Source of the DNA: Plutella xylostella
Taxonomy: Eukaryota > Arthropoda > Insecta > Lepidoptera > Plutellidae
Assembly (NCBI RefSeq): GCF_932276165.1
Contig: NC_064005.1
Coordinates: forward strand, 5,518,001-5,582,000
Length of the DNA stretch: 64,000 bases
Direction of reading: 5' to 3'
The notes beneath the pieces were generated by a model. The model was not told the DNA's origin, made no database searches, and worked only from the letters and a program-made list of their open reading frames with translations. Within the stretch, counting starts at the first letter, position 1; every line of letters starts with the position of its first letter. Position numbers and translations under genes: made by a program. This document shows positions 49,401 through 61,400 of this stretch, in pieces.

Positions 49401-52400
49401 TTCTGGCATCTAGGTAACCTCTAGCTCCCTCAGTTTGAAATACCAATTTTCTTAACCCTTCCGATACTGTGTACCCTCGACTGACAACCCAATGCTAACT
49501 ACTTAACCGTCCACAGGCCGCCCGGCGCCCACAGTGATGTGGCTGATCGACTCCACCCCCGCCCCGCAGTACATCGGGGAGAAGACCGACACGCACGTGG
49601 TGGTGAACCGGCTGGAGCTGCCACATGTGAGGAGGAAACACCTGAATACCACCTTCAAGTGTCGCGCCTCCAACACCAACCTCGTCAGCCCGCAGGAGAA
49701 GACTGTGCGGCTTGAGCTGAATTGTGAGTTTTGAAAGCTTAGCATGGTGCGCAAGACACGCACGTTATGACGCCATAAAGAACTTTGTCGCTCTCGCTCT
49801 CGAGGCCGCGCGATGCAAAACTTTTTATTTTTATATGTCTTGATGGCGCGTCTTGCGCCCCGTACTAGCCCTTCTGATTGTGACAAACACTAGGTTAAGA
49901 ATACAATGGTATTTAAATGTAAAAAAGACGAAGATACGGCATAGAACGCCCAAAGCTAAAGAGTGCAATACAAGTCTATTCACTACTAAGCTCTAGAATA
50001 AAGATTTCTTTATGTTTTTTCTTCACTTCCTTACATTTTATTTATTTATAGTATGAAACTTTAAGCGCCGTACTTATTTATATAAATATTTATGTAAGAC
50101 TTGTTCAACAACAAAAACACGACATCCAACGTGTTTGACCGCACCCTTCACCCGCGCCGCGTTAACCACATAAGCAAAGCTGCGTTAGGTTGGTAACACA
50201 CAATAAATAGACTAGACCTACTCCATGTCAGGCGTAAACACTTGAACCAGGACGGCTAAGTGCCTCAACGTGTCTAATAAACAACCCACACGGTAGTGGT
50301 AGCAGCAAATGCTATTTTGTTCTTCAAGATCGTGAAGAAAATGTCTGAAGAGCCTCTCAGATCTATGCTTGCGTGGGAAACTTATTTAGAGCTTTAAAAT
50401 ATTGAAAACAGTACAAAACGGTACATTTATGATTGTTCAGACGTTAAGAAAAGCATAAAGTAGCAGTTATTTGTGTATCACAATAAAATGAATTTATGTA
50501 TTCAAAATGACCGCTAGCTTTCGTTGTATGTTTAAATAAATAAGATTATGCGCGGCCAACAAAGAAAACAGAAAGAACGTCAGACCTTCCAGTTACTTTG
50601 TAAGTTTGTCCTTTTTCTCTCAAGAAATTTCGTTCCAATTTAAAACAAAAGCCGCATTGTCAAAGATCATCTCCTTTATTGCTGATTGTACTAAAGCAAA
50701 GCAGAAAAAGCGTTGGCAATCTCACAGGTGTATGCAAATATGTAGCCGAGGACTAAGCCTCGTTTTGCCTTTCCATTTGCCTTTTAATCCTGCGTCGTTC
50801 TTTTAAATCGTATTTGCAATTTATACTACACAATGTATTCAGATTCCCCATTGTTACAGCTAAAATATTGCACCTATGGAGACTAATATAAAAGAGTTAT
50901 GTCTCTCTGAATTGTAAAGGTAAGGTAAGATGCGATCTGTCTAGACGTATAAATCACAAAGTTTATTTGGAAACTGAAGCGATAAAGATTACATGTAGTA
51001 TGCTAACTTATATTTACCTACTTGAAAATCGAAGTGCATTGAGCTGATTGAGATAAGACAAATGAAAATGGATTTTGTTAATTTTATGATTCATATAATT
51101 TTACATAAGTATCTACATAGTAGTTAAACTCATATTGTACACACGGCAAAGTCAAATGGTCGGCAGGGCACACTAACGTAGTGTATGTGTGCACACTAAC
51201 GTTGTCTATGTGTGCATAAACGCAGAAATCGGTTTACACACCAGTAACAAACCACACACACACACACACAACAGCACAAACAAGTTTGCGCGTAGGCAAA
51301 CGCCCGTATACCAGCTGTGACATAAAAATATCAACCGGTAGTGTTAGTGAAATAGTTATAAAATTGATGTGAAGCAAAATTTCACTACCTGTGTCTATAC
51401 ACTTCGTAGCTCATTGGTAGAATGTCAGACTAATGAAACGTAGGTCGTGAGTTCGAGTCCACGGATGGTTACTTTTATTTAACTTAATTCAAATTTTGCG
51501 TTAATTTAAACGCTGTTGAGTATAAAATTAATATATTTGAAACTGACAAATGACTACAAGCTGCATAGCTGTCGACTATTTCTCTTCGCCAAAAATATAT
51601 GATTCGTTCTTCATTTGAGAATTAAAACCATTCTACCCTCATACAATATGAATAAACGAGATTTGTTTTTAGTTTTAGTGACAATTCACCTCTGCGTCTG
51701 CAAAGTGATTCACTTTGTGATTTGTCAATTTAATTAATTACTCTTCGCAGTCAGTATGGAAAGTCACTTAACCATGTTCAAAAAGGCGGAGATAATCATA
51801 TTTATATGAACTATTACAATTAGTGAAATCGCAAGACGTTTAACGGTAAGTAACATAGAATTGTAAATATTTTATTTGACTGTTAGAATATTTGTATTTG
51901 TATAAGCTAAGTATTTGGTTTTTTTGTTTGCAGAGGAGAACTGTTCAATTATGGGTTCACCGATACGCAGATTCGGGACATGTAGACAGTAGTCGTCTAT
52001 ACGGATGCATCACCACGCCATCGAGATATCGTAGCTGCACATAGCGCTGATCCGTTCTGCAGCACCCGTACTACGGCCACAACACATAATCTATCCCTAC
52101 AAACCGTACGGGTTCACTTGCGTGCTGCTGGGTTGCGGTGACGGAAGCCGACGAAGAAAATTGCTCTAACCGATCAGATCCGACGATGTCAAAACAGAGT
52201 GCGTTTTGCGACTGACTATTTTAAACTTTGATTGGTGCAACAATGTGGTGATATTTAGTGATGAAAAGTCCTTTAAGTCAGAGAAGGATGGACGTAAGAC
52301 ATTATGCCGAAAAAGTGGTGAAAATTATAATTATTGGGGTTAGCTCAGTAATTTTTATTTTATAATTTGTATAAGATTTTAGTTATTTTGTTAAAGACTT

Positions 52401-55400
52401 ATTATTATTTACAATTATGGGTAAGCCAATGTGTTAATGATGTTATTGTTACTGAGGTTGGAATAAGTTATCTTATTTCTAGCTAATTAACATGTTGATT
52501 CATATAACTAATGACTTGCTTATTTACTTTAGTAAAACAGCCAGTCCATCCTTTTCTGATGTTTATTATGATTTAAAACTGCTATTTGAAAATTTTCCTT
52601 ATTAATATAAACTTCAACTATGTTTTAAAACGAAAAACAACAAAAACGTAACATCCTTAATGTTTATGTTACGGCAAGAATAAATTTGGTAATTTTAACA
52701 ATTAATAACTTGTTTCATTTACTTTCTGTGTTGCTTTTATTCGTATAAACTACAATACTATTATTAACCATCTTAAAAAATAAATTAAATCTATAAAAAA
52801 AAACAAAAAAGGAATATTGTAAGTTCAGTGGGATTTGAACCACCATACCTATAATTGTGTTCTTGTATCATACCAACTGAGCCATTCAATCTATTACAAT
52901 GCCTTGCAAAATTTTGCTTCATATCATAAAAACAATGAATCATTGTCACTGGCACAACTACATGCTTACAATATCCGTGTGTGGGTTGCCCAGAACTAAA
53001 TAATTACGTCGACGTCGCCGACACACACATACACTACCTACGTTAGTGTGCCCTGCCAACCATTTAACGTTGCCGTGTGTACATAAGTAGATATAGATAC
53101 ACTTTTAAAACTTATCAAACTCAGCAACCACCTATTCTTAAATATTCTTGATTTGTTAGTTTGATAAAAAATATATAGCTTACTTACAGCACGGCAGTGC
53201 CAAGTCCCGAAGAAAACGGGCACGGCCGTACCATCTTTTCTCGAAACGATTCGCGGCTGTTTCGCCCCTCCTATATCTTCGACATGGAAAGCTAGGAGTT
53301 TAGATTATGAAGCTAACGTAAAACAATTTAATACTTTGTAAAGCAAAGTACTCATAATTAACTGCGTTAGTTGTACTAGAATTAACCATTCTTTACTCCC
53401 TTTATGATTTTCTTACGTTATTCTGTTTGTCCGCAGTGAGGCCTAACCTAGTAGAGATAGTGAACAAGCCGGCGTCGCTGTCGTCGGAGCGGGCGGTGAA
53501 CCTCACGTGCGTGTCCGAGGGCAGCCGCCCGCCCGCCCAGCTCACGTGGTACAAGGATAATAGGAAGTTTAGAAGAGGAAAGGTGAGAAAAACATTAATA
53601 GTTTTGATACTTAGGTACAAGTCTATTGTACATTTTTTTGCGATGAACAATACATTCTATAAATACCCATGTTTCTTGGGGAAAACTACTTAGTTGGAGT
53701 AGAAGATCATATGAATAATACACTCACTAGCAATGAAAGGTCCACTTATAAAATGTCGACACCAAACATTTAAAATTTGATCAAAATATAAATTTTTCAT
53801 TCCAATGCGTTATGAAATGTATACTTACTTATTACTTTCAAAGTCTATGCTTTCAATATTTTATCTTTTCCGTTTAGGAATAACTGTTGCTATTGTCATT
53901 GGAACTTTTTCATTACTGTAATATTACAGTTTATTTTTCGAGTCTGGTGGATTTTGTTTGTCAGCATATCCAAATTCAAGACCACCCTGTATATCTATCC
54001 CCTCAATATCACCCTTATCTCCAGGTGGTGGAGTGGTCCAACGAGACGTGGGTGAGCAGCAGCCTGCAGCTGTCTCCGCTGCCCGAGGACGACGGCGCCG
54101 TGGTGAAGTGCCAGGCTGACAACAGCGCGCTGCCCGGGCAGAGCATCGAGGACTCCTTCAAGCTTGACGTTGTCTGTGAGTTACCCACTTATTATGAAAA
54201 AATTCACTAGTACTCAGTAAAAATAATATTTTTTTTTAAGTTCAGTGTGGCTTTTAGGGCTTCATCGTCAAAACCTAGGCGCATGCTTTAGGCTATCGAT
54301 GGGCTGTCGAACGCCGTGCGCCGTATAATAATATGCTAAATGCCGATGCGAACCTTTGACCTTTGTAAACACCTGTCAAACGTAGTACAAACTTATTTGT
54401 ATTAATACCATTCAAGTTTTATTTCCATTTTCACAGTGTCACACAGAAGGTCACAATTGCCAGTAATGGTACTGTAATCGGTTGTACAATTCTAGGAATC
54501 ATAATAATACAGGGAAAATTGATGTAGTTAATAATAGTAAACGTAAACCTATGCCAAGGACAATGTTTAACTAATAATTATTATTATCATATTTGTAACA
54601 TTTACCGTTAATATTAACCATAAGTAATTAATATTAACACTTGTTATGAGAATCTCCACATACCCTAAGCTCAAGCTCATTCTGTAACGTTACAAACCTA
54701 ATGCAGAATTGAAGACGAAATTGCTTAGAGCGAGCTAATTTGTGAGAAAAGGACGGACGCATGTGTTTAATAATCTCCTCTCCCACTCTAACAGCTGAGC
54801 AACGCGCTCACTTTGCAGAAAGCAAAGTAGTCGTTCAGAGCTCAGTAACACAAAGCAAATGTAACAGTCAGCAGACAGCGTGTGGCACAATTAGTAAAAC
54901 TTCTTAATTCAAGAGGCATCATTCGCTAAGCGAATAATAGCAACAAAATAAGCGATAAACGCGCTTGGGCTTAACCAGTTTGCACATCTCTTACCTCGTT
55001 AAGCTTAATTATAATTGCTGGAAAAGCGCTTTCTCAGCTGCGTGGGGCTGGAAATGGTTGCGTTCACAAAATTTGGTCGGTGGCTCCTTGGGCTGGGCGC
55101 TTTGATTTAAATATGAGAAGAATTTTATCACCATATATGATTATTCTTTTGGTAATAAAGTGCACTCGGTTTATTCTAAATAAGCAAAGGAATTATTCAT
55201 ATAATTACCTCAACATGCATTACCTACAACAGTACAGTCTATCACCGCTTTTAGTACAGTACCTACCTACATTAAATTGTTTTAATCAATTAAGTATAAT
55301 ACAAAAGGTCAGATGAACCTCACACCACAATGCGACTCGGCAGAAAACTCAGAAAATAAGGCGCGTATCGTTTATATGAATTCTCCACCTAATGAACGAG

Positions 55401-58400
55401 TTCACCTGTGCATTTTTGGCGCAGACTACGCCACAAAAGAGCCGTCAGTGATTATTTACGTCATCGAATTCATGGACATGGAACAACAGAATATAAAAAA
55501 TAAACTAATAAATATATCTTACTAAGGCTACGGCTACGTAACTATGATCTCGTCATCGCTACGGCGCATTTTATTAGCGACAGTGTTTTTTGTATTTCTT
55601 TTCCTTTTTTACCTGACGTCAAAGGTTCGCATTGGCACTTAGATTATCAAAGTGACCCGTATTTTTTCCATGGAATCTTTTATATTGCAGCTAAGATCAT
55701 TTATAGCCCCATAGTGTAGGTACTTAGTTCTTTTGATATAATGTGATGAAGAAAAAAACACAGCTAGTGCTACATCACACAAATGTCCAAACTTTTGCAT
55801 TAGCCCTATAGTATCTACCGTCGGATCGTAAAGAAATAAAAGAGCTAATTCGGTAATTCGATAAAATAAGTCTGACTAGGCACTCCGCAGTAATCGCCCA
55901 CTTCACAGTGTTGCCGCGAGCCGAGTAGGGCCCACTCTCACGGGCGAAGGGTTACTCTTCCTTGACAAAAACGAACGAACGAGAGTTGTAGTGTAATCGG
56001 TACGTTTTAGGGCGAGGCCCCATTCGTGCGTTTCGTCCTCGCTGCCATAAATATTTTTTATTACAGTTCCTTTCGAACGCATTTTCCCTTTCTAAAGGCA
56101 ATAATAGAGAGATCACAGAGCAGCAGTTCTTATTTCGCTTTTACGTAGTTTGCGTTGAAATCATTGCGTTGCGACGTCGCAGTGTGATAGAGCCGTGGTT
56201 AGCGCTGAAACTTCGTTTTTAAACTAGAGCAACCCCTCTGATGCGGTGCTACAACAACTTTCAGTACCAGTTTATCCCAGACTTGTTTCCAACTAATTCT
56301 ATCAAAGTTAGGACGGTATGTATAAAATTGAGACGAGTTTTGCCTGCATGCGCCTAATTTTACGTAGTGCGGCGGCGTTTTAACCACTGACCATTAAAGA
56401 GATGATATAACGTGCGCGTGGGTGTCTGTCTGTCTGAGGATAAAGTAATTTCGGAACGGTTGGTAGACTCTCGTGTTTTTTGCTTTGTTTTTAAGGTATA
56501 TCAATCGTGATTTTAGACTTTTTTTCTTATAAAAAAGGTTATTGTGTGAGTGATATAGTTATTAAGTATATTTTTTTTTATACTCTTGGTATTAGGTAAC
56601 ATAACAAAACCAAAGTGATCTAAATCGGCCCAGCCGTTCTACAGTTTAAAGAGACGTACGAACAGCAATCGATTCTTCTCTCAGTATAGATACGAGAAGA
56701 CATTATCAGATTTCAGAAACTGTGATTATGTAACATTAATAATGCTACCGTAACATATCAAAGTCCAAAGTAAGTAAGTAGTGAAACTAAAGGGCTCAAA
56801 CTTGTACTGACAAGTGTCACCTCCATGTCCAAGGGATTAGTTCAGCTTTACCTGTTATATGTACGAAGACATTTCTAACAGGCGAGGGGGAACTTGAAAC
56901 ACAAATGTTGAAGTTATAGTTACGACTTATCGTTGGCTTTCCTTGTTATTAATAATTCACTACTATTAGCATTTAATACCGGTAGCGTTTAATAATCTGT
57001 CTTTAGAACTTTGTTACTTTTACCGTTGTTTTAAAGGGAACTAGATATTTTGCATTCAATGTGTGCAAAAACATTCAGCCGGTTCATTAAAGTATCATCA
57101 AATTGTGTGTAAAGGGTAGGTATTTATTTACAACGCAAGCCATTTAGCCGCACCCCCGAAAACATACAAAACAGACGGGTCAAGCAATAAAGTAACTCGA
57201 CAAAAACCACTGCAACAAGCTAACCCTTCTGAGCAAACAGCTTTCAGAGGCGTAATTAAAACCTTGTTACTGTTTGCTGGACAACATCAACAGATGGCAA
57301 CACTGTGCGCCAAAAACGTCCGCGCCACTGACAACCAAGCTCCAGGGAACACTGCAAAAGTTGATATGAGTTTGACTATGTCTATGTCCTCGGAAACAGT
57401 TGTGAATCATTGTAAAATATTCGAAATATCGAATGAAACATTCGGTTGCTACTGGAATTTGAAATCAAAATATATTATTCTGTGAAGCTTGAAATAACTT
57501 ACCTAAGTACTTTGGTATCCAAATGTAACGAAAAATGTCCAAAACATTTTCGATGTTCTGTTTCTGATTAAATAAGTACGGCCGAATTTTCCAGAGAATT
57601 TTCTCCGCCAATTATATAAATGCGGCCTACTGGCTTAATTTCAAAACCCGGAGTCCTTCGACAGATGATTTTTCAAAAGCAACGACATTTCTATTATGAC
57701 TGAGGAAATTAATTTCCAAATATAAATAAATTCTATTTGCTTCGACCCGCCGAACTGTAACACGTTTAGGAACGGGAGGAATTTCGTTTTCTCTGTTGTG
57801 AATCGTTTTGGCAACAATTTGAGCGTTGGAATAATGTTTATTTTGGAACCGAAAGTGGGCAGGCGGTGGGGCCGTCATTATGGGTCTTTAATGGCCAATA
57901 AAGTGTCACCAGGGCGCAGATAAGTGTACCTGCCAGCGCTACTTGGTAACAGGCGACTTCCGCCGCCGCGGGTGCGCCGCTGGGGAACGAAATACGGAAA
58001 GGAATTGGCGCCCCGCTGAGTCTCGTATACTTACCTAAAGAAATGGATATCCATCCAAATAAAAAAAGTTAAAAAGCCGCTTTGATATTGAATGTGAGAA
58101 GAAAACATAATGCTTCGGTTTATTATGTTAAAAACGTAAAAGCTATTTCCAAGAAAGCCTCTTTTGTTCATTGAGCTCTGAAAAATATTGTAAACGTTAT
58201 TTTCGGAAATAATACGAATAAATGGAAATGAAAGCACATAATCTATATTGGCAGTATTCAAGTCAGTCCCACACTCCCACTTGTAGCGTAGTAAAAATAT
58301 AAAGGTACATAATTATATTGTACATTTTGTCCACAGATCCACCAGTGGTGTCCTTATCACTAGGGAGCACCCTCAACCCTCACGACATCAAGGAAGGCGA

Positions 58401-61400
58401 CGACGTGTACTTCGAGTGTTCCGTGAAGGCGAACCCGAGGGAACATCGGATATCATGGTATCATAACGTGAGTGAGTCCCGTCTCTATTAAAAATCTTTA
58501 TACTGTTACAAGATTAGAATATTGTGCAGTGTGCTCTATGTATGGATGAACAGGACTGTTGCCATCGCTTGAGATTCAATTAAGTAATTAACTAAGTTAT
58601 TCTGTGCCTTTGAAATGGTTATTTATTTGCATTCAGTAACAACCCGTTCGCTCCAAATAAATAGATAATTATTAATGTGTCACGTGCGATATCGTTAAAA
58701 CCGGGGCCATCACCTGAGTATAATGTACGTGTAATTTACGTTACACTATTATTTACAGAAAGTATATTATTAGGTATTCTATGAATGTTGCTGTCATTAC
58801 TTGGACATGTAATCCTCAATCAGGACCTGAGAGTCCAGTCAGATCTTTATCTAAACCAATCTAGCGTCAATTGCTCAATAAATTCCCTCTATGCGATAGG
58901 GGAAAGTCGCCTTTTATTTCAGGTCTATTAATTTAATTGTCTAACCTGTATGGTTTATTTTCATTTTAAAAGCATTTTTCTATTTCATTAATTTATGTAG
59001 GCTTACGGATTTTCAGGATATCAAAAGCAGAGATGCTTTAAATTTTAACATTTTATTTTACCCACTCGAAAACCAGGCAATCTTTACATAGGTACATCTA
59101 ACCTGATGCTAACTTTACAACAGGATAAACCAGTGCTGCACAATGTGGTCTCCGGCATCATCGTCAGCACCAAGAGTCTGGTGCGGCAGAAGGTGACCAG
59201 GGACGACGGCGGCGACTACTCTTGTAGAGCCACCAACGCCTTGGGGGAGACCTCCAGCCAACCCACCCATCTTAGCATACAGTGTAAGTACTAGGAGCAA
59301 AATATTATCATCCCGACTGACTACAAATCTCCTCCCCGCTACTGCAATCCTGGTAAGTACTTTATTCAGTGTTGTATCTGTTTTGTCTCGTCAACAATAC
59401 AAAATGGAAATCAATCATTGTGTGATGAATAAACGCGGTGAAAGATTCGCAATTCAATAAGAACAAGTGAACGGAGATTACTTGGAAAATGTAATCGTGG
59501 AACCCCTTTTGTTTTCGATTGTCAACAGGGCTGCTTGTAAATTTCGTTTTCATAGACTGGGATCTGGTAAACAGAATCTGTAATTGCATAATAGAAACTG
59601 TCTAAAAGTTTTACTGTGTGCTCAATAACAATACAATACCTACTTAGTCCATGTGTAAAAATATCCACGAACTTGTAATTAATTAATAGGCTCCATCGCA
59701 CAGGTGTGCATTTAACATCGATCGATAATAGTCTAATGGCTTTGCACGATTGCTTGTATAATTTATTACATTGAAAGTACTGTCTGTAAATTGGCACTTG
59801 GCATCAGTAGTTCATAGTTATAAATTAAACCCTGATCGTATTATTGGTACGTTCTACAACAGCTGTGTTTACAACGTAACTGTCAGCTGTTTAGAATCAC
59901 TCATTACAAAATAAATCGATACATTTGTGTGGGCGTAAGAGTCACCACATTAAGTATAAAATGAAACAATAAAACACTTTTGATTAAAAAAAAAGATCCT
60001 GACGAATTGAGAACTTCCTCCTTTTTTTGAAGTCGGTTAAAAAGATAGATAGGCTATTTTTATTTTAGCCCTTGGATGTTTAAATCGATTCTATAAATAC
60101 ACGACTTACGTAATGTATAAAAAATAATTTGGTTTGGCTAATAATACAGATTATTTCAAAAGTGGTGTATGCCAAGTAATTCTGTTTGGTCCATTCCAGA
60201 AGAAGCAGTTTTTATAAAGCCCTTTAAGCTCCCGGACTATCAGTAGGGCCTCAAATCGTTTGCCAGCTGCGTATCAATCATTCATGAAGATCGTAACAGA
60301 GATTTGTAACAGTCAACGGGGTGCTGCTGCGACGGCAACGAAAAGTAATCAACGATTAATTATACCTCTTTTTGTTATTTCAGACTTTACGCAAAGAATT
60401 GTTTTGTTTGTGTTAGCTTTGATAAAATACAAAGTTTCTACGGGAGATATAATTTATTTTCTTTGTCTTTAAACGTTTGTTCTTTTCCTCCGGTTCGATT
60501 TGATTCTGATTATATGTAACAGAGTCTTTTCCTGAAAACAATAGTTATACATAAGACTACAAATTATGCACCTCCCATATTAGATAATTTCAAGTTGAGA
60601 AGTACTTTGAAGTTGACTTAGAAATATAGCACTGTTATTGGTTCCGAATGCATCCGTACCCAGTGATTGATGTTTTCAAAATTGAATAGCTCACAATCAC
60701 AGGGGTATAATCGTGACAGTTCTGACATTGCGAAAAAGAGACGCTTAGCTACATTAAGCGTAAGAAAGAAACGTTAAGCTGTAAATGTTTTTTGTCCTTT
60801 TTGCTGAGGCGCCTGTTTACGTCAGTTCTCTGTGCCAAACAATGAAACAAATGAAAAATCTGTGCCAAACAAAGGCTGACAGTTACAACAAAATTTTCTA
60901 AATGCTATTTATTTTTGATTTGCTAGTGATTTGTGGGTGTTTATTAAGTTTATTAGACTATTATCATCACTTAACGAGTGTGTGACATGGGTGGGTGGAT
61001 TTTGTTCGGTTGTATAGAGCATATTGAACGAAAACACGATGGAATGATGGATGAGATATATTTTCACATGTAAGTAGATACTATCAAGTTTAACAAGCTT
61101 ACATTCATCATAGTACTATCTATTGGCTCGATTTTAATATAAAACGATACTAATTTTAATACTGTAAGGTCTTTTAGTATCAGTTTTAAGTAAAAATTAC
61201 GAGGTACCATATCATAACAAATCACATGGTGTTGCAAGTTATTGAAAATTTATTTTACCCACAAATATTATAGTATGCAAAGAAAACACTAGAAATTGTA
61301 ACGGACTCGGGTTGGGTTTACAAATGGGGCGCACGAATTCGGTTTTTGTGAAGATTGTATTTTGTAGAAGTCATTCTCCTCTTTCAAATGAGGTGCCTCT

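Larger units (their letters stand above)
43458..49516 (+). other. Intron 4 of the Sidestep-family gene
   Basis: GTAAGT...CCACAG, 6.1 kb. It holds MITE debris at 43495-43620, a G-rich tract at 44162, a Harbinger-like element (44571-46117), a foldback element (46413-46887), an RTE 3' end (47085-47206) and two elements with TACAGG-type ends (47520, 48276). The stretch 48445-49510 has nothing I can name apart from a weak match near 49325 to the 0.5 kb repeat. Confidence 0.85.
51140..53079. mobile_element. Tc1/mariner element with long inverted arms carrying tRNA-like units
   Basis: The ends are inverted repeats: CACACGGCAAAGTCAAATGG at the left and, on the reverse strand, CACACGGCAACGTTAAATGG at the right. 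Similarity extends over about 55 bp (GGCAGGGCACACTAACGTA shared). Both ends abut TA (51138-51139 and 53080-53081), the target duplication of this superfamily. The element is 1940 bp. It contains a broken transposase gene, a (CA)n tract near 51252 and two inward-facing tRNA-like units. The arms are homologous beyond the outer repeat: GAAGCAAAATTT occurs at 51371-51382 and inverted at 52909-52920. Confidence 0.9.
49724..53436 (+). other. Intron 5 of the Sidestep-family gene
   Basis: GTGAGT...CCGCAG, 3.7 kb. More than half of it is a single Tc1/mariner element (51140-53079). A small foldback element follows the donor. The stretch 49865-51135 shows no gene or clear repeat. Confidence 0.85.
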
